Below, one piece after another: positions 42,068 through 50,873 of a stretch of DNA of 64,000 bases. Numbering within the stretch: position 1 is the first letter of the stretch; the number at the start of each line of letters is the position of its first letter. This stretch comes from Collinsella sp. (GTDB taxonomy: Bacteria > Actinomycetota > Coriobacteriia > Coriobacteriales > Coriobacteriaceae): the NCBI GenBank assembly GCA_019414205.1, contig DXML01000012.1, forward strand, positions 1 through 64,000. The letters run 5' to 3'. Position numbers and translations under genes: made by a program. The notes under the pieces were generated by a model. The model was not told where the DNA came from. It was given only the letters and a program-made list of their open reading frames with translations, and did not search any database.

Positions 42068-42089
42068 GTTGGCTTTAGTCGCGTACTTC

Positions 42090-44288
42090 TTAGCCGACCG
42101 TATCGTCAGGCGTGGGCGAGGGGTCGGGAGTGGGCGTAGGCGTAGGCGTAGGCGTGCCGCCATCGCCGCCGGTCGAACCACCAGTGGAGCCACCCGTCGA
42201 GCCACCGGTCGTACCGGTGCCGCCGGTGGTGTCGCCGCCCGTGGTCTCGGTGGTCGTGGTCGTCGTGGTAGTCGTTGTGGTGGTTTCCTCTTCCTCTTCG
42301 TCCTTGTCCTTGTCGTCGTTCTCCGACTTCTTGGTGTTGTTGGTGCCGTAGAACTTCCAGACGCTGTTGTTCTTGTAGGTGGGCGCCGTTCCGGTCGCAA
42401 ACTCCTCGCGCTCGGTACCGGTCAGAACGGTGTTCATAAACCGCTTAAAGACAGGCAGGTTGGTGCTGTCGCCCAGCAGGTCCGTGCCGTACTTTTGGAT
42501 GGGGATCTCGCCCGCGGAATAGCCGGTCCACAGGGCGCACGCCAGCTGCGGGGTATAGCCGCAGAACCACAGGTTGGTGGTGTTGTCGGTGGTGCCCGTC
42601 TTGCCGGCATAGGGCTGGTTGACACTCAGAGCGCCGGCAGCACCCGTACCGCTGCCCTTCATGACGCCGGACAGAACATCGGTGACCGCGGCGGCCTCGC
42701 CCTCGGTAAGCACCTGTGAGGGATTGTCGGTGTGCTGGTACAGCACCGAACCGGTACGAGAGTCAATCTCGGTGATGGCGATCGGCTGGCGATAGTAGCC
42801 GCCGTTGGCAAACGTCGCGTAGGCGGCGGCCATCTCGAGCGGCGAGATCGAGCCGGTGCCGAGGGTCATGACGGGAACGTCCTCGATGTTGTCCTTGGCG
42901 GGGTCGATGCCGAGCTTTTTGACGAGCGAGATGATCTTGCTGTTACCGACGGCTTCCGCCACCTGGATGTAGCCGGTGTTGGAGGAGTATGCCGTCGCCT
43001 GCTTAAGCGTGATGTTGCCATAGCTCTGGTTGGCGTAATTTTGGACCTCGGTCGTGGTGCCCTTGGCCTTGAGCGGCGAGTTGCAGTTGAGGGTGACGTT
43101 GGGGTTCATGCCGTTTTGGATGGCAGTTGCCAGCGTAAAGGCCTTAAAGGTGGAGCCGACGGGACGCTTGGCCGTGGCATGGTTTACGTGGTTCTCGTCG
43201 GCGTTGTAGTCGTAGCCGCCCACCATGCACTTGATGTAGCCGGTCTTGGGGTCGACGACGACCATGCCCATGTCCAGGCCGTCAAGCGAGAGCGTGTCGA
43301 GCTGCTCGCGGACGGCATTCTCTGCCACCTGCTGCATCGTGGGGTCGATGGTGGTCTTGACGGTCAGGCCGCCCTTAAAGAGCACGTCGGTCGAGAACTC
43401 CTGCTCCAGCAGCTGCTTGACGTAGGAGACAAAGTAGGGCTGCGAGTATACGTCGACGCCGCTGCCCGAGATTTCGGTCACATTGAGGGTGATGGGTTCG
43501 GCCTGTGCGGCATCGTGCTCCTCCTGGGTGATGTGGCCCAGGCGCAACATGTTGTCGAGGACCTTGTTGCGACGGGACAGCGCCAGGTCGGGGTTGACCG
43601 TGGGGTCGTACTGCGAGGGCGAGTTGGGAAGGCCGATCAACAGCGCGGCCTCGCTCAGGGTGAGGTCGGCGGCGCTCTTGGACAGATAGGTCTCGGCTGC
43701 GGCCTCGATGCCGTAGGCGCCGTGGCCGTAATAGATGGTGTTGAGGTACATCATGAGGATCTCGTCTTTGGAGTACATGTCCTCCATCTTGATAGCGATG
43801 TAGGCCTCGCGCACCTTACGCTCAATGGTCGAGTCGAATTGCTCCTCCTGCAGGATGGTGTTGCGCACAAGCTGCTGGGTGATCGTCGAGGCGCCTTCGT
43901 GCCCGCCGCCGAGGGTTGCCACCGCAGCACGCGCGATACCCCACAGGTCGATACCGCCGTGCTCGTAGAAGCGCTCGTCCTCGACGTCAACGGTGCCCTG
44001 CAGCACGTAGGGGGAGACCTCGTCCTTGGTGATGGACTTGCGGTTTTGCGTGTAGAAGCTCGCGATCTTGTTGCCGTTGCAGTCGACGATCTCGGTGGGC
44101 TCGCTCACCAGATACGCGTTGGCGTCGGTGTAGTCGGGCAGATCGGACAGCCAGCGGTTGACGTTACCGAGCATGCCGATGCCAAACGCCACGCCCGCAA
44201 TCAGCAGAAAGCCCAAAAACGAGAGCAGGATTATGGGCAGGGCGTGCGTCTTTGAACGGCTGTGTCCCTGTCGTTGGCGAGGACCCAT
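42090..44288 (-). CDS. class A penicillin-binding protein (PBP1A type)
   Basis: 732 residues from the ATG at 44288 (GGAGGT six bases upstream; a longer frame to 44411 lacks a site). A short basic cytoplasmic part, one membrane helix (IILLSFLGFLLIAGVAFGIGML), a glycosyltransferase domain (EDERFYEHGG, GASTITQQL) and a transpeptidase domain (STFK, SSN, KTGTTD). It polymerises and cross-links peptidoglycan. The C-terminus is a long Thr-rich run, GGST repeats and TP repeats encoded by short tandem repeats, probably a wall-spanning tail that can vary in length. Confidence 0.95.
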   Translation of the reverse strand: MGPRQRQGHSRSKTHALPIILLSFLGFLLIAGVAFGIGMLGNVNRWLSDLPDYTDANAYLVSEPTEIVDCNGNKIASFYTQNRKSITKDEVSPYVLQGTVDVEDERFYEHGGIDLWGIARAAVATLGGGHEGASTITQQLVRNTILQEEQFDSTIERKVREAYIAIKMEDMYSKDEILMMYLNTIYYGHGAYGIEAAAETYLSKSAADLTLSEAALLIGLPNSPSQYDPTVNPDLALSRRNKVLDNMLRLGHITQEEHDAAQAEPITLNVTEISGSGVDVYSQPYFVSYVKQLLEQEFSTDVLFKGGLTVKTTIDPTMQQVAENAVREQLDTLSLDGLDMGMVVVDPKTGYIKCMVGGYDYNADENHVNHATAKRPVGSTFKAFTLATAIQNGMNPNVTLNCNSPLKAKGTTTEVQNYANQSYGNITLKQATAYSSNTGYIQVAEAVGNSKIISLVKKLGIDPAKDNIEDVPVMTLGTGSISPLEMAAAYATFANGGYYRQPIAITEIDSRTGSVLYQHTDNPSQVLTEGEAAAVTDVLSGVMKGSGTGAAGALSVNQPYAGKTGTTDNTTNLWFCGYTPQLACALWTGYSAGEIPIQKYGTDLLGDSTNLPVFKRFMNTVLTGTEREEFATGTAPTYKNNSVWKFYGTNNTKKSENDDKDKDEEEEETTTTTTTTTTTTETTGGDTTGGTGTTGGSTGGSTGGSTGGDGGTPTPTPTPTPDPSPTPDDTVG

Positions 44289-44450
44289 ATATTGACCTCC
44301 AGGTATGTCGTGCCAGACGGTGGATGTGCCGTCGGGGCAGGATGGACATAAGTTATTACACGATAAACCAAACGGGGCGCGCGAGGCCTCGTGTATGCTG
44401 GAAGACGGCATTTTTCAGAGTGAATGCATACCTTGGTAAGGAGTTTGTCG

Positions 44451-46409
44451 ATGGCGATTCGGACGATGGGGCCGAGCGGACAATACGAGACTGGATTGGA
44501 TGCTGCCGGTGCGGCGCTGCCCGAGCTGCTGGCGCCGGCGGGCGGGCTCGACCAGATGCTTGCGGCCATCGCCGCGGGCGCCGATGCCATCTATGCGGGG
44601 TTGGGCGGCTTTAACGCCCGTGTGAGCGCCCATGGCTTTACGGATAACGAGTTTGCGCGCGGCTGCGCCGTGGCGCATGCCCATGGCGTGCGTGTGTACG
44701 TAACGCTCAACGTGTTCGTGTTTGACGATGAGTTGTCCGACGCGGTGGCGTTGGGAGCTCATGCACTGGAGCTGGGCGCCGATGCTCTGATTGTCGCCGA
44801 TGCCGGGTTGGCCTGCGCGCTGCGCGCGGCGATTCCCGGGGTCGAGATTCACCTGTCCACGCAGGCGGGCGCTCATAGCGAGGGTGCCGTGCGGCTTGCC
44901 GCCGATGAGCTGGGGGTCGAGCGCGTGACGACGGCACGCGAGCTGACGGTCGACGAGATTGCGGCGCTATGTGCCACGGGCGTGCCCATCGAGGTATTCT
45001 GCCACGGTGCGATTTGCATCGGCTATTCGGGGGCGTGCGAGTTCTCGGCCCTGCGGCGTGGACGATCGGCGATGCGCGGCGACTGCACGCAGCCGTGCCG
45101 TCTGGCGTACGACCTAGTGGACGAGGCGGGGCAGAGCGTTGTCGCCGTTGAGGGGGATCGTCTGCTGTGTCCGCATGACTATCTGGGTATTGCGCATCTG
45201 CCCGAGCTTGTAGATGCTGGCGTTGCGTCGCTCAAGATCGAGGGACGCATGAAGAACCCCGATTACGTATTCAACGTGGTGCGGGTTTGGCGCCGGGCGC
45301 TCGATATGCTGCGCGACGGCGCGTGGGACCCCGGTGCCGTGGAAGAGCTTGAGCGCGAGCTGGGAAGGTCGTTTAACCGTGGGTTTACCGATGCGTACCT
45401 GCGAGGGCGTTCGGGTGCCGAGCTGATGAGCTTTGAGCGTGCAATTAACCAGGGCGTGCGCGTGGGGCGCTTGGTCGCTGTGGGCCACGAAGAGGTGACC
45501 GTTGAGCTCGATGCCGCCGTGGCGGCGGGTGACACGCTCGAGATTCGGTTCTATCCGGGTGTCGACGCGCGTCCCGATGTGCCCAAGCGCTGGCCGCAGG
45601 TGCCCTGCCCGGTGGATGCCGCAGCGGGGAAGCGCGTCGTCGTGCATTGCAAGCGTAAGGTGGACGCGGGCTGCGAGGTATACCTGATTCGTAGCGCCGG
45701 CGTGTTGGATCAGACGGCGGCGGTGTTGGAGCGCATGCGGGCCGAGGCGGATGCGATTGCGCCCGTTGCGCGTGCCGTTGAGGTGCTGCCCTTTGAGGAC
45801 GTTGCGGTGGATAGCGGTGCGTCGCCGGAGTTGGTGGAGTGCGCGGTTCCCGCTCGCATGGTTTTTGCTTGGCAGCTGATGGATACCGACCCGCGCAGAG
45901 AACTCGATTTGTCCGACACCGTTGTGGTGCTTGACGAGGTGTGCCGCACGGGTGACGCTGACCGGACCCGCTCGCTGATGCAGCGTGCCGGGCACGTCGT
46001 CTGCCGCAACCTGGGACAGGTGGTGATTGCTCGCGAGCTGGGCGTGACGTTTGACGTGGCGGCGCCGGTGTTCTGCGCGAATCGGGCCACGCTTACCTGG
46101 CTGCGCGGACTCGGTGCGGGGCGGGTGTACTTGCCGGCCGAGTTGCTCGGCAATGATGCGGAGCGTATTGCCGAGCTTGCCGCTTGTCCCGGTGTCTTGG
46201 GGCCTGTCGATGCCGACCGTCCCGAGCTCATGGTGTGCGAGCACTGCTTGCTGACTGCCGAGGGCGCCTGCGCCACGGATGCAACGGGGCAGATCCGTTG
46301 CCGTGACTGCTCGCGCCGTCAGCAAACACGATATTTGGTCGAGCGCGACGGCATGCGCCTGCCGGTCGCCGTTGATGCGTGCGGCAGGACGAGGATTTTC
46401 CTGTCGTAG
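44451..46409 (+). CDS. U32-family peptidase / collagenase-like protein
   Basis: 652 residues from the ATG at 44451 (AAGGAG seven bases upstream). The N-terminal U32 domain has ELLAPAGGLDQMLAAIAAGADAIYAG and the signature EVFCHGAICIGYSGACEFS (about residues 181-199), followed by a C-terminal DUF3656-type half. Relatives act in RNA hydroxylation and ubiquinone synthesis (with an iron-sulfur cluster) rather than simple proteolysis; CTQPCRLAY may give cluster ligands. The end has CEHC...CRDC, a possible zinc or cluster site. Confidence 0.88.
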   Translation: MAIRTMGPSGQYETGLDAAGAALPELLAPAGGLDQMLAAIAAGADAIYAGLGGFNARVSAHGFTDNEFARGCAVAHAHGVRVYVTLNVFVFDDELSDAVALGAHALELGADALIVADAGLACALRAAIPGVEIHLSTQAGAHSEGAVRLAADELGVERVTTARELTVDEIAALCATGVPIEVFCHGAICIGYSGACEFSALRRGRSAMRGDCTQPCRLAYDLVDEAGQSVVAVEGDRLLCPHDYLGIAHLPELVDAGVASLKIEGRMKNPDYVFNVVRVWRRALDMLRDGAWDPGAVEELERELGRSFNRGFTDAYLRGRSGAELMSFERAINQGVRVGRLVAVGHEEVTVELDAAVAAGDTLEIRFYPGVDARPDVPKRWPQVPCPVDAAAGKRVVVHCKRKVDAGCEVYLIRSAGVLDQTAAVLERMRAEADAIAPVARAVEVLPFEDVAVDSGASPELVECAVPARMVFAWQLMDTDPRRELDLSDTVVVLDEVCRTGDADRTRSLMQRAGHVVCRNLGQVVIARELGVTFDVAAPVFCANRATLTWLRGLGAGRVYLPAELLGNDAERIAELAACPGVLGPVDADRPELMVCEHCLLTAEGACATDATGQIRCRDCSRRQQTRYLVERDGMRLPVAVDACGRTRIFLS

Positions 46410-46506
46410 GTGTTCGGCCGCGCCGTTTTGGTTATCATAAGAGAGTTTATGAACTTCCAGCACCGCCGTATCCGGTGAGGGTGCTATGGCAAAAGGAGGA
46501 TACCCA

Positions 46507-47718
46507 ATGCTGTCTGTTGACGAGCAAATGCGTATCATCACCTCGGGCGCCGCGAAGATCGTCCCCGAGGCCGACCTTCGCAAGAAGCTTGAGAAGGGCG
46601 AGCCCCTCAACATCAAGCTCGGCGTCGACCCCACCAGCCCCGACCTGCACCTGGGCCACGCCGTGCCCCTGCGCAAGATGCGCCAGTTCCAGGACCTGGG
46701 CCATAACGTCACCCTTATCATTGGCAACGGTACCGCGCTGATCGGCGACCCCTCGGGCAAGAATTCCACCCGTCCGCAGCTTTCGCAGGAGCAGATCGAG
46801 GCCAACGCCGAGACCTACGTGAGCCAGGCCATGAAGATCCTGGACCCCGAGAAGACCACCATCGTGCACAACGGCGACTGGATCCTTTCGATGGACCTGG
46901 CCGGTCTTTTGCAGGTGTGCTCCAAGTTCACCGTCGCCCGCATCCTCGAGCGCGACGACTTTACCAAGCGCTACCAGTCCCAGACGCCGATTGCCCTGCA
47001 CGAGTTTCTGTACCCCGTGATGCAGGCCTTCGACTCCGTGCAGATCAAGGCCGACGTCGAGATGGGCGGCACCGACCAGCTCTTTAACCTGCTCGCCGGC
47101 CGTGAGCTCATGGAGAAGATGGGCATGGAACCGCAGATCGCGCTCACCATGCCGCTGCTCGAGGGCACCGACGGCGTCCGTAAGATGTCCAAGTCCTACG
47201 GTAACTACATCGGCCTGACCGATGCTCCCAAGGATATGTTCGGCAAGACCATGTCCATCCCCGACGAGATGATTGGCAAGTACTATCGTCTGGCCAGTTC
47301 GCTCACCCCGGCCGAGGTCGACAAGATCGATGCCGCCCTGGCCGATGGCTCCGCCGACCCCTACGAGCTCAAGCGCGCTCTAGGCCGCGACCTGTGCGAC
47401 ACCTACCACGGTGCTGGCGCCGGCGACGAGGCTCAGGCCGAGTTCGACCGTGTGTTCAAGGAGGGCCAGCTTGCCGACTTCCCCGAGAAGCACGTTGAGC
47501 TGACCGTCAACGACGAGGGCCAGATTTACCTCGCTGGCCTGCTCAAGGACCTGGGCCTTTCGGCCAGCGCCGGTCAGGCCCGCCGCGACATCGACGGCGG
47601 CGGCGTCAAGATCAACGGCAAGGCTGTGGCTCCCAAGAGCTACAACATCGATCCGAGCGCCCTCAAGCTGGGCGACACCCTCTCCGTGGGCAAGCGCAAG
47701 GGCTTTAAGTTGGTCTAA
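46507..47718 (+). CDS. tyrS: tyrosyl-tRNA synthetase
   Basis: 403 residues from the ATG at 46507 (AAAGGAGG upstream). Class I motifs: HLGH in DPTSPDLHLGHAVPL (about 43-46) and KMSKS; a C-terminal S4 domain (SASAGQARRDIDGGGVKING). The upstream gap of 97 bp is too short for a T-box and shows none. Confidence 0.95.
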   Translation: MLSVDEQMRIITSGAAKIVPEADLRKKLEKGEPLNIKLGVDPTSPDLHLGHAVPLRKMRQFQDLGHNVTLIIGNGTALIGDPSGKNSTRPQLSQEQIEANAETYVSQAMKILDPEKTTIVHNGDWILSMDLAGLLQVCSKFTVARILERDDFTKRYQSQTPIALHEFLYPVMQAFDSVQIKADVEMGGTDQLFNLLAGRELMEKMGMEPQIALTMPLLEGTDGVRKMSKSYGNYIGLTDAPKDMFGKTMSIPDEMIGKYYRLASSLTPAEVDKIDAALADGSADPYELKRALGRDLCDTYHGAGAGDEAQAEFDRVFKEGQLADFPEKHVELTVNDEGQIYLAGLLKDLGLSASAGQARRDIDGGGVKINGKAVAPKSYNIDPSALKLGDTLSVGKRKGFKLV

Positions 47719-47745
47719 CGAGCGAGTTGACCTCACAAGTGCAAT

Positions 47746-47780
47746 AAGGCCGCAGCCGGGAATCCCGACTGCGGCCTTTT
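47746..47780 (+). terminator. terminator of tyrS
   Basis: AAGGCCGCAGCCGGG, loop AAT, CCCGACTGCGGCCTT with following T's: a near-perfect 14-bp stem with one mismatch. Confidence 0.9.
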
Positions 47781-47866
47781 TGGTTACGACGATCCCTTGG
47801 GGACGGAGGGATCATTTGGCGGTGCCGTTAAGCGGAAGGGGTGTTAGCGGGACTTTCTTTTGGGCA

Positions 47867-47920
47867 TACAATGGCTATTGGCTTGCTGCGGTGAAGGTCT
47901 GTCCGCTCCGCAGCTTTTTT
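47867..47920 (+). promoter_or_regulatory. promoter and terminator-like leader of the adenine deaminase gene
   Basis: TACAAT (47867-47872) is a good -10 box; a weak TTAGCG lies 17 bp upstream. Just downstream, GCTGCGG (47885-47891) pairs with CCGCAGC (47908-47914), followed by six T. That is a terminator between promoter and start codon (47941), hence a possible attenuator. It shows no resemblance to the purine riboswitch core. Confidence 0.5.
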
Positions 47921-47940
47921 CTACGGTTAAAGGAGTATGT

Positions 47941-49761
47941 ATGTCCGTTGAGGTCATGAGGTCTGTGATCGATGCTGCCGAGGGGCGCGTGCCCGTCGAC
48001 ACGCTGTTTACCAATGCGCAGATCGTCGACGTGTATGGCCAGCGTGTGGCGCCCGGTAGCGTTGCCGTCAAGGACGGTGTGATCGTCGGCGTGCTCTACG
48101 ATGGTCGCGACGATGCTGCTGGCACCTACGAGGCAACTGAGGTCATCGACTGCCAGGGTCGCTATCTCGCTCCCGGTTTTATTGACGGGCATTTGCATAT
48201 TGAGTCCTCGAACATCCGTCCCGCCGAGTATGCTCGCATGGCCGCGACGCGCGGTACTACCACCGCCATTGCCGACAGCCACGAGATTGCCAATGTTGCC
48301 GGTCTCGACGGCTTGCGCTTTATGATCGAGGACGGCCGCCGCGCACCCATCTCCATCAAGTACATGATGCCTTCGTGCGTGCCCGCGCTGCCCGACGAGC
48401 AGGCCGGTGCCGTTATTTCGGCTGCCGATATGCAGGCGTTTTTTGCCGAGCATCCGGGCGATGTTTTTGGCCTGGGCGAGATGATGAACCTGCCGGGTGT
48501 CTTTATGGCCGACCCCGAGACCTGTGCTCGCATCGATGCTGCCAACCAGACGCCGTCCAAGCAGGTCGACGGCCATGCACCGCTCGTTGCCGGCAAGGAC
48601 CTTAATGCCTATGCCGCGGCGGGCATTATCGCCGATCACGAGTCGACGATTCCCGAGGAGGCGCTCGATAAACTGTCTCGTGGCATGTACGTGATGCTGC
48701 GCGAGGGCACGTGCAGCCATGACCTGGCCAATCTGTCGCCGATGCTGCTGGAGAACCCCGCGCGCGCCCGCCGCTGCTGCTTTGCGACTGACGACCGCGC
48801 CCCTTCCGATGCGCTTGCGACTGGCATGATCGACAATGCCTGCCGCGTGGCGATTGAGGCCGGTATCGACCCCGTGGTCGCTATCTCTATGGCGTCCCTC
48901 TCCACGGCCGAGGCGTTTGGCCTGGATCACGGCTGCCGCGACCCGCACGAGCTGCGTGGTGCGATTGCCCCGGGCAAGCGTGCCGACCTGCTGGTGCTCA
49001 ATGACCTGACGTTTGCTACGGCTCCGCATCGAGTATATGCCGCCGGTGCTCTGGTGGCGCAGGACGGCACCTTTGTGGGCGAGATCGCTCCCGAGATGGC
49101 CGAGGTTGCGGCCCTTGCCGATGAGCTGCGCGCCTCCGTTAAGCTGCCGAAGCTTTCGCTCGACGTGTTCGACTATGCCTTTAAGCCGGGCGAGGCCGTT
49201 ATCGATGTCATCCCGGGTATGGCTATCACGGGTATGGCTCGCCCCGAGAGTGCCGAGGGCCTGCGCCGCATTATGCTGATCGAGCGCCACGGCCGCGGCG
49301 TGTCGCTGCAGGCCGAGGGCGCCGACGGTGACGGCCCCGCGGGTCTGGGCTTGGTTGGCAAGCATATCGGTCGCGGCTGGGTACGCGGCTTTACCATCAC
49401 GGGTGGCGCCATTGCCTCCACGATTGGCCACGACTCGCACAACGTGTGCGTGGTGGGCGACAATGCGGCGGATATGATGGCTGCCGTTGAGGCCGTGGGC
49501 CAGGGCGGCCACGTGCTGGTGCGCAACGGCGAGGTCGTGGCGCGCATTCCGCTGGCGCTCGGTGGCCTTATGAGCGAGGGCACGGCCGAGGATGTCGCCG
49601 CGCAGCACGACGACTTTATGGTCAAGGCGCGCGCCATGGGTATCGAGCCGCCGCTCGACCCCATCATGGGCATCATTTTCCTGCCCCTGCCGGTCATCCC
49701 GACGCTCCGCATCCGCCCCGAGGGCATGTTCGACGTCACGACCTTCACCTACGCCGACTAG
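47941..49761 (+). CDS. ade: adenine deaminase
   Basis: 606 residues from the ATG at 47941 (AAAGGAG upstream); the frame extends to 47860 but across the leader hairpin. Amidohydrolase with metal motif GFIDGHLHIESS (about 80-91), ADSHEIAN, GEMMNLPGV, DGHAP and ATDDR. It converts adenine to hypoxanthine and ammonia, feeding the purine-use theme of this window. Length fits the AdeC/Ade family (about 570-600). Confidence 0.93.
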   Translation: MSVEVMRSVIDAAEGRVPVDTLFTNAQIVDVYGQRVAPGSVAVKDGVIVGVLYDGRDDAAGTYEATEVIDCQGRYLAPGFIDGHLHIESSNIRPAEYARMAATRGTTTAIADSHEIANVAGLDGLRFMIEDGRRAPISIKYMMPSCVPALPDEQAGAVISAADMQAFFAEHPGDVFGLGEMMNLPGVFMADPETCARIDAANQTPSKQVDGHAPLVAGKDLNAYAAAGIIADHESTIPEEALDKLSRGMYVMLREGTCSHDLANLSPMLLENPARARRCCFATDDRAPSDALATGMIDNACRVAIEAGIDPVVAISMASLSTAEAFGLDHGCRDPHELRGAIAPGKRADLLVLNDLTFATAPHRVYAAGALVAQDGTFVGEIAPEMAEVAALADELRASVKLPKLSLDVFDYAFKPGEAVIDVIPGMAITGMARPESAEGLRRIMLIERHGRGVSLQAEGADGDGPAGLGLVGKHIGRGWVRGFTITGGAIASTIGHDSHNVCVVGDNAADMMAAVEAVGQGGHVLVRNGEVVARIPLALGGLMSEGTAEDVAAQHDDFMVKARAMGIEPPLDPIMGIIFLPLPVIPTLRIRPEGMFDVTTFTYAD

Positions 49762-49892
49762 TCATCGGGGACGTTCTTAAACGACTAGCCGTCGGGGTGG
49801 CGTGTCGCCTGACGCCGCGACCGTGAGACCTCTGGCATGTCTGAGCTATTTGCCAGGTCCTTGTAACGTTTACGCCCGCGGAGTCTTATTTG

Positions 49893-49957
49893 AGCTCCCT
49901 TTGGGTACGTTGGAATCGGATACACGTTCGATTCCAACAAGCCCGAAGGGAGCTTTT
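49893..49957 (+). promoter_or_regulatory. 24-bp hairpin burying the ribosome binding site of the HAD gene
   Basis: AGCTCCCTTTGGG (49893-49905) pairs with CCCGAAGGGAGCT (49942-49954), and GTTGGAATCG (49909-49918) with CGATTCCAAC (49929-49938). The 3' arm contains the ribosome binding site AAGGGAG (49946-49952) of the gene starting at 49960, and TTTT follows. It may be a terminator for the upstream gene, a translational switch, or both. Confidence 0.75.
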
Positions 49958-49959
49958 CT

Positions 49960-50754
49960 ATGTTTAAACTGATTGCATCCGATATGGACGGCACACTGCT
50001 TGACGAAAACGGCCAGGTGCCTCCCGAGACCTACGAACTGATTCTGGCGCTACACGAGCATGGCGTGCATTTCGCCGCATCGTCAGGTCGTCGCTACGAT
50101 CGCCTGTGCGAGTTCTTTGCGCCCGTTCGCGACAAGATGGACTTTGTCGCCGCTAACGGCGCCCAAGTCTACGCCGACGGTAAGATGGTAGACCGTGAGG
50201 TGTATTCCCACCTGGCGATTCGAAGGCTCGCCCAAGCCGTCAGGACGTTTCCCAATCTGCATCTTGCGCTCTTTGACCGAACCAAGTCCTTCCTGCTCGA
50301 TGACGAGTGCAAGTTCGTGCGTGAGGTCGATAAGGACCTTCCCAATGCCGAGCGTATTTGGGAGCTGCCCGATCCCAGCGTAAATATCATCAAAGCGAGT
50401 ATCTTTTGCGACGACAGTGCGGTTATGGACAGTGCGTACGTGCTACAGCGCGAACTTGGTCAGCTCTTTACTTTTGCGCCTTCGGGCAACGCGTGGATCG
50501 ATGCCATGCAGCCTGGTGTATCGAAGGCCTCGGGTATCGCGCAGCTCGCGGAGCATTACGGCATTGATCGCGACGAGGTCATAGCGTTTGGCGACTCTAT
50601 GAACGACTACGAGATCATTCGCTTTGTCGGCACGGGCTGCGCGATGGAAAACGCGCGCCCCGCGCTTAAGGCGGTGGCCGATCGCGTGGTGGGTTGTAAC
50701 CGCGACCACGCCGTCCAGCAGGAGCTCCGTCGCGTGCTGGAGAGTCTCTCCTAA
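49960..50754 (+). CDS. Cof-type HAD hydrolase
   Basis: 264 residues. HAD motif I DMDGTLLDE (residues 8-16), motif II SSGR, and motif IV GDSMNDYE (about 208-215); the large inserted C2 cap is typical of Cof/YbiV phosphatases acting on sugar phosphates or nucleotides such as FMN and PLP. Its ribosome binding site is inside a long hairpin. Convergent with a second HAD gene. Confidence 0.9.
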   Translation: MFKLIASDMDGTLLDENGQVPPETYELILALHEHGVHFAASSGRRYDRLCEFFAPVRDKMDFVAANGAQVYADGKMVDREVYSHLAIRRLAQAVRTFPNLHLALFDRTKSFLLDDECKFVREVDKDLPNAERIWELPDPSVNIIKASIFCDDSAVMDSAYVLQRELGQLFTFAPSGNAWIDAMQPGVSKASGIAQLAEHYGIDRDEVIAFGDSMNDYEIIRFVGTGCAMENARPALKAVADRVVGCNRDHAVQQELRRVLESLS

Positions 50755-50757
50755 TCC

Positions 50758-50866
50758 GGCAGATGGGGACGTTCCTTTTCTGCCGACAGTGGGGGACAGT
50801 CCTTGCAGCTTTTTCGTGAAGGCTGTCCCCAACGACTGGTCATTCAAGAACGTCCCCAATGACCAG
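50758..50866. repeat. three consecutive hairpins with GGGGAC boxes between convergent HAD genes
   Basis: Hairpins GGCAGA/TCTGCC (50758-50784), GGGGACAG/CTGTCCCC (50792-50830) and CTGGTCATT/AATGACCAG (50836-50866). GGGGAC or its complement occurs four times. Similar GGGGACG strings occur at about 47798 and 49766, so this is a dispersed intergenic family. Confidence 0.6.
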
Positions 50867-50873
50867 ACGATGA

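Noticed and set aside
46410..46506. T-box leader before tyrS
   Set aside because: Only 97 bp, with no T-box sequence and no terminator before the start; just a small AGCACC/GGTGCT hairpin.
47781..47940. Purine riboswitch before adenine deaminase
   Set aside because: The conserved three-way junction core bases are not present.
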